Shown here in pieces: positions 1 through 8,699 of a DNA stretch of 64,000 nt. This DNA is from Clostridiales bacterium DTU089 (GTDB lineage: Bacteria; Bacillota; Clostridia; Oscillospirales; Acutalibacteraceae): positions 50,216-114,215 of the forward strand of contig LFSB01000027.1 of NCBI GenBank assembly GCA_001513045.1, read 5' to 3'. Positions within the stretch are counted from its first letter, which is position 1. Each line of letters starts with the position of its first letter. Below the pieces are notes generated by a model that saw only the letters and a list, made by a program, of their open reading frames with translations, had not been told where the DNA came from and ran no database searches. The translations under genes and the position numbers were made by a program.

Positions 1-2763
1 TGATAATTCAAAAGAGCCGTTAAGGGCGTTTTCTACAAAATCGGAGGCAAGTATTACGCGCTCATATACCCCGTGCCTGAATGCGGAAAGATGCATCGAG
101 ACATCGCCCACGAGATATATATTAAGTCTGAAGCCCATTTGTTTTATGTTGGTAAAAAAGCGCATCAGATCCTGCGGTTGTATTTGCTCAATTATTTTTT
201 GCGGTATACACAGGTGCAGCTTTTCGGGGTTTACGGTACCCTTGAACCGACCCAATAATTCAGTGATGCTGCGTACAAGGGAGTCGCATTCCGACGGGTC
301 AAAGACCAGATAGTGTGACAGCGGAACATACGGAACCTTCAGCGCCTCAACCTGTGCGGCAAACTGGAAAAAATCTCGCAGACCGACAACGCAAAGACGT
401 GTTACATTCTTGGATTTGCCCCAAATATTGTAATAGTTTTCAGCGGGATATACCTTTCCTTCGCCGTCAATCAGCGGGAAAGAAAAATAATCGTACGCAA
501 TAACCTTGTTCTCGCAGCAGTTATATACAGGAATTATTGACGGGTCAAGAGAAAGCTCAACCCCGGATGCGTTTTCGTCGAATTCCAAAACCGTTTTTTC
601 GGTGTCGTGACGGCGCTTCATATGCTCATTGAAAAAGGCGAACATGTTTTTGCCCTGAAGCTTGGCTGTATCAAGCGCAAATTCAGCGGCGGAAAAGAGC
701 GATGAAATATCTCTTCCGCATTCCGGCATTCTGGCAATACCCATACTTACAGAAACGTTAAATTCCGCTCCGTTGAATGTATAGGTTTTTCGCAATGCTT
801 TATGCAGACGTTCTATGCGAAGTATGGATTCCGCTCGTTTGTATGTGCCGGAAATATATGCGACAAAATCATCGCCGTAGCGGCGGTATATTATAGCTTC
901 GGGAAGATTTTCCTTTAAGAGGAATGCAAAATCCTTGAGGACGCGGTCACCGAAATGATGACCAGCCATATCGTTTATCACCCTGAAGCTGTCAATATTT
1001 ATGCAGATAAATTCACCGCATATGTCGTCATTACTGCGGAGCTTTGTGTTTATAAGCTCCTCCCCTTCTGCGGTGTTTAAAAGTCCGGTAAGCTCATCGT
1101 GAGTTTCGAGGAAGAACCTGTGATGCGGTGAATTCTCTGTAGCCCTGCAGTTTATATCAAACGCGCCTATAAGACGACAAGGCTTGTTGTCCGCGACCTG
1201 TGTTACAGCAACAAATCCTCTTATGTATGAGATATGGTCGTTTTCGGGCTTCGTACGGAACTCTCCTGAAACCTTTTTTTCGCCCTTTGCGTATGATTCG
1301 CAGATGTTTTCAAAGGAAAACATCTGGCTGAAAATATCCGCATCCTCATCGTGGCAAAGCTTGAGACACATTGAGAAAATTTCCTTGTAGTTCTTAGGAA
1401 CATAAGGAATATATTGCGTTATATTGCCGGAGGATACGCAGAGGGTATCTGCTGTTATATCAGCAGTAAACACCAAATCATACGCCGAAAACAATTCACG
1501 GTTGAGTATGAGCTCATTGGTTTGCGATTCATCCGCGGAGGAGCCGGTCGCGGGTTTTGGCTCCGGTACGGGAATTTCAAACTCATCACGAATATGTCCG
1601 GTGTCAATGTCGCGGGAAAACTCGCTGTCGTATACCGTACCGAGAACAGCAAATTTTTTAGTTTCCTGGTTTTCTTCCGACTGCTCCTCGAATTTTTTAT
1701 ATTCCGGGAGAGCCTTTTCAAAGCATTGTATTAGCTTGGGAGAAAAAGCACCGCATGCACCCGCTTTTATCATGTATGCGGCTTCCTCATGGGAGAGAGC
1801 CACCTTGTAGGGGCGTTCACTTGTCAGTGCGTCGTAGCAGTCGGCCACGGAAACCACCTGTGCTCCTATGGGTATGTCGCTTCCTTTAAGTCCGAAGGGG
1901 TAGCCCTTGCCGTCCCAGCGCTCGTGATGATACAGACAAATGTCGCGACAGTTCAGGAAATATTCGCTGTCACCGATGCCGTCGAGCATATCAAGCAGCT
2001 CGCAGCCTCTGGTGGTATGGGTTTTCATAATATCGAATTCTTCCTTGGTGAGTCTGCCGGGTTTAAGCATAATGGCATCGGGAATTGAAATTTTTCCTAT
2101 ATCGTGTACAGATGCCGCAAGAGAGATTACCTCAACCTTTTCATCGTTAAGTAAATATTCCGGACATGTCTTGGCAACTATTTTCAGCAGAATTCGGGTA
2201 AGGTCCTGTATTCTGCGTATATGCTGTCCGGATTCGAGGTCGCGGCTTTCAATGGCTGCACCGAGAATTTCTATAAGGTCAAAGTTGAGCTTATTGAACT
2301 TCTCCGCCTGCTCACGCAGCTTGCTGGCCTGGTGGCTGAGCCTTTTGCCGTGTGATTCCACGAGGCTTTCCATCTGGTGTTTAAGAAGATTAAGCTCAAT
2401 GATGTTGTCGATTCGCTTTCTGGCTATATACTTGTCATATGGGCGCTGCATAACATCGGTTATGTGAATGCTGTGGTTATATGCTGTGGTATCGTCACCG
2501 TTGTCGGAAAAGAGTATAACAGGAATTTTATCATCCTGATTAAGCTGTTTAAGCTGGCTTAATACAGAATGAGAAGCGTTGTCGCAGGGAGCGGCTCCGA
2601 ATACGGCAAGACAGATATTGGAAAAATTATTTTTTACATAATCAACAGCCTCGGCGTTAAGAGCGAGAAACCTAAGGTCATAATCACCCGAAAGCAGAAG
2701 GCGCAGCTCGTCGCGCTCCTTTTGCCGTTGTTCAAAGACCACTATTGTATACCGTTGTTCCAT
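1..2763 (-). CDS. Multidomain HD-GYP signalling protein with degenerate GGDEF and EAL parts (3' truncated by window)
   Basis: Likely hydrolyses cyclic di-GMP. The frame is open from an ATG at 2763, behind a GGGGGA ribosome site, to the window edge (at least 921 residues). The N-terminus (about 1-125) looks receiver-like, but the strand that normally carries the phospho-acceptor Asp reads LAVFGAAP, so it is probably a pseudo-receiver. A short helical linker follows, then an HD-GYP domain with HDIGK near residue 220 and HHERWDGKGYP near 279, both intact. After a PAS-like stretch comes a GGDEF-like domain whose active loop is RYGDDF (about 627), which is not a cyclase signature. The last visible part resembles a degenerate EAL domain (KQMGFRLNIYLVGD in place of the usual DDFG region) with no EAL triplet. 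Inference: only the HD-GYP part is catalytic and the others are sensory. Confidence 0.85.
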   Translation of the reverse strand, partial: MEQRYTIVVFEQRQKERDELRLLLSGDYDLRFLALNAEAVDYVKNNFSNICLAVFGAAPCDNASHSVLSQLKQLNQDDKIPVILFSDNGDDTTAYNHSIHITDVMQRPYDKYIARKRIDNIIELNLLKHQMESLVESHGKRLSHQASKLREQAEKFNKLNFDLIEILGAAIESRDLESGQHIRRIQDLTRILLKIVAKTCPEYLLNDEKVEVISLAASVHDIGKISIPDAIMLKPGRLTKEEFDIMKTHTTRGCELLDMLDGIGDSEYFLNCRDICLYHHERWDGKGYPFGLKGSDIPIGAQVVSVADCYDALTSERPYKVALSHEEAAYMIKAGACGAFSPKLIQCFEKALPEYKKFEEQSEENQETKKFAVLGTVYDSEFSRDIDTGHIRDEFEIPVPEPKPATGSSADESQTNELILNRELFSAYDLVFTADITADTLCVSSGNITQYIPYVPKNYKEIFSMCLKLCHDEDADIFSQMFSFENICESYAKGEKKVSGEFRTKPENDHISYIRGFVAVTQVADNKPCRLIGAFDINCRATENSPHHRFFLETHDELTGLLNTAEGEELINTKLRSNDDICGEFICINIDSFRVINDMAGHHFGDRVLKDFAFLLKENLPEAIIYRRYGDDFVAYISGTYKRAESILRIERLHKALRKTYTFNGAEFNVSVSMGIARMPECGRDISSLFSAAEFALDTAKLQGKNMFAFFNEHMKRRHDTEKTVLEFDENASGVELSLDPSIIPVYNCCENKVIAYDYFSFPLIDGEGKVYPAENYYNIWGKSKNVTRLCVVGLRDFFQFAAQVEALKVPYVPLSHYLVFDPSECDSLVRSITELLGRFKGTVNPEKLHLCIPQKIIEQIQPQDLMRFFTNIKQMGFRLNIYLVGDVSMHLSAFRHGVYERVILASDFVENALNGSFELS

Positions 2764-2901
2764 CGTTATCCCCCAAAAGAAAGATTTTTGCAATGAAAAG
2801 CACAAGTAACCACTATCCGAATTATGATACTCTCAGGAGGCGGAAATGTCAATAAAATCCAAGAATTTTTGACGCAATTTTTATATATTACGCCAAAAAA
2901 G

Positions 2902-2924
2902 AATGCCGCTCACACGAGCGGCAT
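2902..2924 (-). terminator. Rho-independent terminator of the DUF5685/J-domain operon
   Basis: AATGCCGCT pairs with AGCGGCATT around a six-base loop. Read on the minus strand the stem is followed by CTTTTTTGG. It sits 19 bases past the stop of the small membrane protein gene. Confidence 0.8.
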
Positions 2925-2942
2925 TATCAGCGACACCGGTAT

Positions 2943-3476
2943 TTATCGCATAAGCTTCTTAAAAAGCTTTTCCGAACGCCTGATATAAAGAGTTATAACT
3001 CTTGTCAGTGCGATATCGTAAAGTATAAAAACGGGATTTGAAACACCGAGAAGAATCCATGAGGTGTATTTACCGAAGTCATCCATCTCATCAAAGGAAA
3101 CCCCTAAAACGTATGTTGCCACGCAGTATCCGGAAACCACGGCGGCATTGAATATGAGCAGCTTAATGATGTATTCGGGAATCTTGGGCAGCTTTGATTC
3201 TATCAGGGATTTGATAATGGGATAGTAACCGAAAAAGAAGGTATACATAACCGCAGCTTCCTTGTCAACCACAACAAGCAGACTGAGAATACTTACAACC
3301 GCATATACACAAAATGCCCATTTTCGGTTAATCTCAATTACTATTATCGTGAGAAGCGCACCGCATACAGCGGGAAGAGCATAAGTGAGAAACGGTATGA
3401 CCGATGTGCAGAACATGAGCGCGACTGAAATTGCCGCAATTATTCCGCCGAGAGCGGTCTTTACGCTTTGCTTCAT
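2943..3476 (-). CDS. Integral membrane protein, third gene of a DUF5685/J-domain cluster
   Basis: The 177-residue product has about five hydrophobic segments (for example ALGGIIAAISVALMFCTSVI, and LTIIVIEI before WAFCVYAVVSILSLLVVV) and ends in a basic tail SEKLFKKLMR. The start is placed at the ATG preceded by GGAGCGGACATAAAG; a longer frame opening at 3539 would run back into the preceding gene and has no ribosome site. FFFGYYPIIKSLIE is reminiscent of small S-component-like or ThiT/MptD-type membrane proteins, but that is only a resemblance. It ends just before a terminator and follows the J-domain gene by 29 bases, so the three genes form one transcript. No function is assigned. Confidence 0.75.
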   Translation of the reverse strand: MKQSVKTALGGIIAAISVALMFCTSVIPFLTYALPAVCGALLTIIVIEINRKWAFCVYAVVSILSLLVVVDKEAAVMYTFFFGYYPIIKSLIESKLPKIPEYIIKLLIFNAAVVSGYCVATYVLGVSFDEMDDFGKYTSWILLGVSNPVFILYDIALTRVITLYIRRSEKLFKKLMR

Positions 3477-3505
3477 CTTTATGTCCGCTCCCCCTTCCCT
3501 GAATA

Positions 3506-4111
3506 TCAGCAGCAGGGAATGAGGTCTCCGCCCATGCACTCACAGCAGCAATCGGCACATATAAGACCGGAGCACACATCACAAAGCTTTCCGCTGTCGC
3601 TTTTATTGCTTGTTTTAAAACCGCCGTTACGTTTGTTTACAAGGTCATTATACGTTGCGGCATATTCCTTGTTATCCGGGTCGAGTCTGCAGGCCTCCGA
3701 AAAATTACCGGCAGCCTGCTCAAACCAACCTCTGCGGTGCTGAATAAGCGCCTTTAAATAATGCCATTCGGCGTTTCTGTCCGCAAGTGGAATTCCGTCA
3801 AGAATTGTTTCGGCATCGTCAATTCTGCCGGAATTTATGGTTGTGCGTACATCCGAAAAATCAGAGCCTGACGGTGTATAATAGGTCTGATTGTAGTTGC
3901 TTCCGTAAGTGCCGCCGGCGCCTCTTGAGGCAATAATCGCATCATATGCCTCATCGAGTTCTTTCATTTTCTGTGCGGCAATATCCGACAGCGGTCCTGA
4001 GGCATATCTTTCATCCTGATATTTTTTAGCGAGTGCCTTGTATGCTTCGCGAAGCTGTGCCTCACTTGCGTTTTCAGAAATACCGAGAATCTCATAGGGG
4101 CTTCTGTCCAT
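3506..4111 (-). CDS. J-domain protein lacking the HPD motif, with a TPR-like middle and Cys-rich tail
   Basis: Residues 1-65 match a DnaJ J-domain (SPYEILGISENASEAQLREAYKAL), but the loop between helices II and III, normally His-Pro-Asp, reads KKYQDE, so stimulation of DnaK by the usual route is doubtful. Residues about 95-165 look like a helical repeat (AEWHYLKALIQHRRGWFEQAAGNF) of TPR type. The end is Cys-rich: CDVCSGLICADCCCEC and a final CC, a possible metal site. The ATG at 4111 lies 8 bases after AGAGG; a GTG at 4120 is the alternative. It overlaps the stop of the upstream DUF5685 gene by about 20 bases, which implies translational coupling. Confidence 0.8.
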   Translation of the reverse strand: MDRSPYEILGISENASEAQLREAYKALAKKYQDERYASGPLSDIAAQKMKELDEAYDAIIASRGAGGTYGSNYNQTYYTPSGSDFSDVRTTINSGRIDDAETILDGIPLADRNAEWHYLKALIQHRRGWFEQAAGNFSEACRLDPDNKEYAATYNDLVNKRNGGFKTSNKSDSGKLCDVCSGLICADCCCECMGGDLIPCC

Positions 4112-5003
4112 CTTCCGCACCTCTTTTCCTTTTTTTCTTTATTACGTCCGCCGAGCTTGCTATTCGTGAAGCTTCGGCATCAAGTCCGTCATATATTATG
4201 TTTTTCAAAACCCGGTTAAACGGTCCGGGCTCAAGCAGGTCACAGGCGGCTGCCGCCTCCCCCGCCGTAAGCTCAAGAATTTCGTTTATACGTCCGGAGT
4301 ATTCTTTTATCTGCCCTGAGCTGTTTATGCCGAATTCAAAAACATACGGATTAAAGCTGTGGCTTTTTAAATCAGCCGCAAGGTCATCGAATGCGTCCGC
4401 AAGATACACCCATCTGCCCACGCAGTAACCGAGACGGTTGAGAATACGCTTTTGTGTTTCGTTCTCGGAAAGCCCGCCGAAGCACGAGGCAAGCGCTTTT
4501 GCAGACGAATCCGCGGCGCTGTCAATAGTGGCGCTTTTACTGTTTTCAATTGTGTTTTGTTCGGAAATACATTCTGATATAATTTTTGCTTCATCGGGTC
4601 TGAGTGAGGCGGCTTTTTTGAATTTGCGGCTGTAAAACACGCTTAATACGCGAAAGAAAAGCCTTTTTAATCCTTTTGAATCCGCGGCATTGTCCTGAAG
4701 CTTGTATTTCAGCATAAGCATGGCGAGGTCTGCGGCACGAGCCGTGATTTCGTTTTCGCAATCAAGATAATGACATTTCTTGGCGGGATTAAACCGGCAG
4801 CGTCCGCTTGAAAAGGCGCAGCCCTCCCCTTTTACCTCAAGACCGGTAACAGCGAAAAAAGTAAGGTCATAATTCAATATAAAACGAGCAGATATACCGT
4901 ACCGTTTACCGAGCGTCCGGCAAACAGAGCAATATACTCCGCGATACGCCTCATAATCTTTTACCAGAAGCTCCGGCTTGAAAATCCTGACATATCCGAA
5001 CAC
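4092..5003 (-). CDS. DUF5685 family protein
   Basis: A 304-residue protein that fits the DUF5685 family: an N-terminal FGYVRIFKPELLVKDYEAYR block, then CSVCRTLGKRYGISARFILNYDLTFF, with a CRFNPAKKCHYLDC Cys/His cluster near residue 80 and a LGYCVGRWVYLADAFDDL segment near 215. The start is the GTG at 5003, preceded by a GGGGG ribosome site; an upstream ATG at 5042 has none. The family has no established function that I know of. The four-helix character and the DAFDDL acidic motif recall phytoene/squalene synthase folds, which is only an impression. It is the first gene of a three-gene cluster with a J-domain protein and a membrane protein. Confidence 0.8.
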   Translation of the reverse strand: MFGYVRIFKPELLVKDYEAYRGVYCSVCRTLGKRYGISARFILNYDLTFFAVTGLEVKGEGCAFSSGRCRFNPAKKCHYLDCENEITARAADLAMLMLKYKLQDNAADSKGLKRLFFRVLSVFYSRKFKKAASLRPDEAKIISECISEQNTIENSKSATIDSAADSSAKALASCFGGLSENETQKRILNRLGYCVGRWVYLADAFDDLAADLKSHSFNPYVFEFGINSSGQIKEYSGRINEILELTAGEAAAACDLLEPGPFNRVLKNIIYDGLDAEASRIASSADVIKKKRKRGAEDGQKPL

Positions 5004-5078
5004 AAAAAGAACCCCCGTTCGACTTATATAATTATTATACAAGTAAAACAGGGTTATTTAATTAACATATTGTAAACT

Positions 5079-6383
5079 TTATTCTTTTTTTACCGCGCCG
5101 AACCTCTTGATTGAATTTTCTCCGCTCTCAAATGCTTCGGAGTCGGTTGCCGTACATTCGGCAAGCGGTATACCGTTATATATTTTAAGCGCTTGCGCAA
5201 GCGCATCCGGGTTTTCCGAGGATATAAGCAACGGGACGGATATATATGTCTGAACCTCCGAAACAAGGCGCGGAAGGATTTTTACCGTGTCAATTCCCGG
5301 AGCATCCGCACATACGGAGTATATTTCGGCACCGGACGGGGCATTGTCGAACACGGCATCGCAGACGCAGTCCAAGTCCCCTTTTGCAAGATTTTCGGAA
5401 AGTGTTTTATCCGAAGATGCGTCAAGCAGGATTCCCACAGATGTCTTTCCCTGAATATATTCAACACATACAGAGCCTGATGTTACATATTTCTTTGCGG
5501 ATTTTGACAACGGCGGAACAGCAATACTACCGAACATTTCCGAAAGCGTCTTTATATGCTCCGGAGTTGTGCCGCAGCATCCGCCGACTGCGGAAAGCCC
5601 GTAACCGACAGCCGACTGCATCTGAGAGGCAAAGCCTGCGGCATCGAGAGAATAGCATGCCGCTCCGTTTTTCATTTCGGGAAGTCCGGCGTTAGGCATA
5701 AGCAATACAGGCATACCGGAAAAGTCAATAATTTCCTTTGCAAAGCCTGTCGCAAATTCGGGACCGAAGCCGCAATTCAGGCTTACTCCGTCAACTCCGA
5801 GCGACATAAGCAGAGAGTACGCGGTTTTGATGTCGGCGCCGGTTAGCAATCTTCCGTTTTTATCAAGTGAAAAGCTTGCTATAACCGGCAGAGAGGTGTA
5901 CTCCTTTGCCGCAAGCACGGCAGCCTTCATTTCGTAGGTGTCGGTCATGGTTTCAATCAGAATCAGGTCGGCACCTGCACGTTCTCCTGCCTGTGCCGCC
6001 TCCCCGAACGCTTCATAGGCGGTGTCAAATTGCAAATCACCTATCGGATACAGAAAACGCCCGGTAGGGCCGATATCCATTGCGGTAAATACATTTTTGT
6101 TCGCCGACCGTGCACATTCAACCGCACATTTCACCGACGCTTCAACTACCTGAGAGGCTGTGTATTCATCACTTTTCAGCTTCAGTGAGTTTGCCCCGAA
6201 GGTATTGGCGGTTATAACGTCACATCCCGCTTCTATATATGCGCGATGTATTTCCGCAACCTTTTCCGGCTCCACAAGACATGCAAATTGTGCGGGACAT
6301 TCAAGCTCTGCATTTTGAAGCATTGAGCCCATTGCACCGTCAAATATCATTATGCGTTTTCCAAAAGAATCCAAAAATTTCAT
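5079..6383 (-). CDS. Homocysteine S-methyltransferase, MetH N-terminal type with a stunted second domain
   Basis: Residues 1-285 are a homocysteine-binding TIM barrel like the N-terminal module of cobalamin methionine synthase: FDGAMGSMLQ, ANTFGAN, DIGPTGRFLYP, LNCGFGPE and GGCCGTTPEH, with the three zinc-binding Cys (one in NCG, two in GCC) present. Full MetH would continue with pterin, cobalamin and activation domains. Here the chain goes on for only about 145 residues, of which SVCVEYIQGKTSVGIL to the end resemble no complete pterin-binding barrel. It could accept methyl groups from a separate corrinoid protein, or from S-methylmethionine or betaine-type donors. The ATG at 6383 lies 29 bases after the preceding LRR gene. 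Confidence 0.85.
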   Translation of the reverse strand: MKFLDSFGKRIMIFDGAMGSMLQNAELECPAQFACLVEPEKVAEIHRAYIEAGCDVITANTFGANSLKLKSDEYTASQVVEASVKCAVECARSANKNVFTAMDIGPTGRFLYPIGDLQFDTAYEAFGEAAQAGERAGADLILIETMTDTYEMKAAVLAAKEYTSLPVIASFSLDKNGRLLTGADIKTAYSLLMSLGVDGVSLNCGFGPEFATGFAKEIIDFSGMPVLLMPNAGLPEMKNGAACYSLDAAGFASQMQSAVGYGLSAVGGCCGTTPEHIKTLSEMFGSIAVPPLSKSAKKYVTSGSVCVEYIQGKTSVGILLDASSDKTLSENLAKGDLDCVCDAVFDNAPSGAEIYSVCADAPGIDTVKILPRLVSEVQTYISVPLLISSENPDALAQALKIYNGIPLAECTATDSEAFESGENSIKRFGAVKKE

Positions 6384-6412
6384 ATTTATTGCCTCAAAAC
6401 CCGGTATTATTG

Positions 6413-7459
6413 TTAAAAAGATTCCAGTCCGGTCGCAACACGAAGTATTTTTCTTGCGTCCGCTGCATCAATCTGACCGCTTGAATTTATATCTCCGAAC
6501 TGTACTTGCTCTGCGGACGGGTTTTCAAGCTCTGTGGCAAAGCGCAAGGCCATCCTTGCGTCATATGCCTGAACAGTACCGCTTCCGTCAACATCGCCCA
6601 TCATGAAATATCCGAAGCTTTTTAATTTAATCTTTGCACCGTTGTTTAAAGCGTAAGCGTATGCGGCCGAGCGTTCGGCGCAGGTTATGGTTATGTCGTG
6701 CGATATTGCGCTCGCTTCATCCTCCATAAGAGCAAACGCCCTGGAACCGACTGATGAAACCGTAGCCGGAACCGTAACCTCTTTAAGCTCGGGGCAGTTT
6801 TCAAAGGCGTCGGCTCCTATGCTCTTTACGCTGGAAGCAAATGTGACAGCGGCAAGGGTTTTGCAATTGAAAAACGCGCTTTTGCCCACAGCTTCCACAG
6901 GCGACGGAATATCGACCGACGCAAGAGCCGGACAGCCGGAAAATGCGTAATCGTCAATTGTCTTCACAGAGCTTCCGAATACTATTGTTGCAAGAGCGGT
7001 ACAACCCGAAAACGCATTTCTCGATATTACCTCAAGTGCATCGTTGACTCTGAGAGAGGTTATTTTCGTGCACTTCTGAAAAGCATACGCTCCCAGATTG
7101 CGCAAGGCGGCGGGAAGCACAAGCTCGCCTTCAAATTTTATTCCGGAGAACACATTATCCTCTATTGTTTCAAGAGTAGCGGGGAAAATGATGCTTTTTA
7201 TTCTGTCCTTGACAAAGCCGAGTGAACCGCTTGCGATTTCGGTAACGGGTTTTCCGCCGAGAGTATCCGGAAGAGTAAGCACTCCGTCGCTTCCGACACA
7301 CGAGGCCTTGGCAGTGGTGATTTTTGCCGAGCTTCCGGAGTTTACAAGAACATAATTGAATCCGTTTTCAAACTCAACGGCATATGCCGGAATTATTACT
7401 GCACTTACAAGCAAAAGCACAGCAAGGGCAATTGCGGCAATTTTCGGATATTTTTTCAT
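6413..7459 (-). CDS. Secreted BspA-like leucine-rich repeat protein with C-terminal type I dockerin
   Basis: A 348-residue exported protein. Residues 1-28 form a signal peptide (KKYPK, a hydrophobic stretch, then AYA). About residues 55-255 carry BspA/Listeria-type LRR units spaced about 23 residues, each with an AFSGC or AFENC core (NAFSGCTALATIVFG, YAFSGCPALASVDIP, AFFNCKTLAAVTFA, AFENCPELKEVTVP). The last 65 residues are a type I dockerin with two calcium-loop repeats, GDVDGSGTVQAYDARMALRF and GDINSSGQIDAADARKILRV. This implies anchoring to a cohesin scaffold on the surface. RBS CAGGAG precedes the ATG. It lies between an oxidoreductase gene and a methyltransferase gene with gaps of 20 and 29 bases; no functional link is obvious. 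Confidence 0.92.
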   Translation of the reverse strand: MKKYPKIAAIALAVLLLVSAVIIPAYAVEFENGFNYVLVNSGSSAKITTAKASCVGSDGVLTLPDTLGGKPVTEIASGSLGFVKDRIKSIIFPATLETIEDNVFSGIKFEGELVLPAALRNLGAYAFQKCTKITSLRVNDALEVISRNAFSGCTALATIVFGSSVKTIDDYAFSGCPALASVDIPSPVEAVGKSAFFNCKTLAAVTFASSVKSIGADAFENCPELKEVTVPATVSSVGSRAFALMEDEASAISHDITITCAERSAAYAYALNNGAKIKLKSFGYFMMGDVDGSGTVQAYDARMALRFATELENPSAEQVQFGDINSSGQIDAADARKILRVATGLESF

Positions 7460-7479
7460 AAATACACACTCCTGTTTCT

Positions 7480-8547
7480 TTATGCAAGCACTACCTCGTG
7501 ACCTGTTCTTGCGGATTCATACACCGCGTCAAGTATGCGCATCATATCCACACCGTCCTGTGCCGGAGCGCGGCACGGCGTACCGTTTATTACGCAATCA
7601 ACATAGTGATCCATCTCTCGTGCAAACAATCCGTCAAAGCTCAGCGCTGTATCGCGGTTAAAGTCGATATTCACAAGATAATCGTTTATCTGCGAGTATA
7701 TTTCGATTTTCGGGTCAAGCTTTGCGCCTGCCTTGGTTCCGAAAAGCTCTATGTCTCCGGTATCGTTTTTCAGATTGAGGCTGAAGCTTGCCTCCACGGA
7801 CAGTACCGCTCCGTTGTCGAATCTTATCATTGCCGAAGCGAGGTCTTCAACATCGCATATATCGTTTGTTGCCCTTCCGGTGGAAACATAGGCGCGCTTG
7901 CCCTTGATTTCAGGACGGTTAAAAAGCTTTTGAAAGGTTGCGCCGTACACGGAGACCGGCTGGGGGTTGCCCATGAGGTAACGTACCAGGTCGATTACAT
8001 GTACGCCGAGGTCTATGAGAGGACCGCCGCCGGAGCGTGAGATGTCACCGAACCAGCCGCCGGGATTTCCGTTGCGGCGCAGATAGGTCGCCTTTGAATA
8101 GTAGATATCGCCGAAAAAGCCGGAGTCAATGTAGTCCTTGAGAATTTCACAATCGTTACCGTAACGGCGAACAAAGCCTATCATAAGCAATTTTCCGGCT
8201 TTGTCCGCGGCGGCTTTCATAGCTCTCGCCTGCTCGGCGTTCATAGCCATGGGCTTTTCACAAAGCACATGCTTACCCGCTTCAAGTGCGGCAATCGAGC
8301 ACTCGGCGTGAGCACTGTTCCAGGTGCAGACGCTTACCGCGTCAATTTCCTTGAGCTTGAGCAAATCCGCTTTATCGGTAAATCTGCGCTCTGCGGGAAT
8401 ACCGTATTTATCGCCCATTATGTTAAGCTGCTTTTCGTTTATGTCGCAGAAGGCGTAAAGCTCGACCTCCGGATTTTTCAGATATCCGTTGATATGCTCA
8501 TTGCTGATTCCGCCCGTTCCGATAATTCCTACCTTTATTTTTGCCAT
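7480..8547 (-). CDS. Gfo/Idh/MocA family NAD(P)-dependent oxidoreductase
   Basis: A 355-residue dehydrogenase of sugars or cyclitols. The Rossmann fingerprint KVGIIGTGGISNEH opens the protein, followed by CTWNSAHAECSIAALEAGKHVLCEKPMA, the EKP motif that holds the catalytic Lys near residue 94. The second half has GGGPLIDLGVHVIDLVRYLMG, the usual substrate-site His helix. The ATG at 8547 is preceded by GGAAG; a frame opening 42 bases earlier has no ribosome site and reads into the promoter. A TTTCAA/ATAATA minus-strand promoter lies just upstream. The substrate cannot be told from sequence. Confidence 0.9.
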   Translation of the reverse strand: MAKIKVGIIGTGGISNEHINGYLKNPEVELYAFCDINEKQLNIMGDKYGIPAERRFTDKADLLKLKEIDAVSVCTWNSAHAECSIAALEAGKHVLCEKPMAMNAEQARAMKAAADKAGKLLMIGFVRRYGNDCEILKDYIDSGFFGDIYYSKATYLRRNGNPGGWFGDISRSGGGPLIDLGVHVIDLVRYLMGNPQPVSVYGATFQKLFNRPEIKGKRAYVSTGRATNDICDVEDLASAMIRFDNGAVLSVEASFSLNLKNDTGDIELFGTKAGAKLDPKIEIYSQINDYLVNIDFNRDTALSFDGLFAREMDHYVDCVINGTPCRAPAQDGVDMMRILDAVYESARTGHEVVLA

Positions 8548-8577
8548 ATTGACACTTCCTTTATTTCGTATATTTTT

Positions 8578-8605
8578 ATAATAACACATGCGGCGCTTTT
8601 TTCAA
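8578..8605 (-). promoter_or_regulatory. Sigma-A promoter of the Gfo/Idh/MocA gene
   Basis: On the minus strand TTGAAA, a 16-base spacer and TATTAT, about 30 bases before the start codon. It is divergent to the PHP-gene promoter. Confidence 0.55.
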
Positions 8606-8636
8606 GGAAAAAATCAAAAGTTTTGTCGGATATTTA

Positions 8637-8665
8637 TGGACAAACCGCCGTAACCAATATATAAT
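8637..8665 (+). promoter_or_regulatory. Sigma-A promoter of the PHP hydrolase gene
   Basis: TGGACA, a 17-base spacer and TATAAT, 35 bases before the ATG at 8700. Confidence 0.7.
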
Positions 8666-8699
8666 GTAACGGTATTTTTTGAAAAGGAAGCGTTAATTT

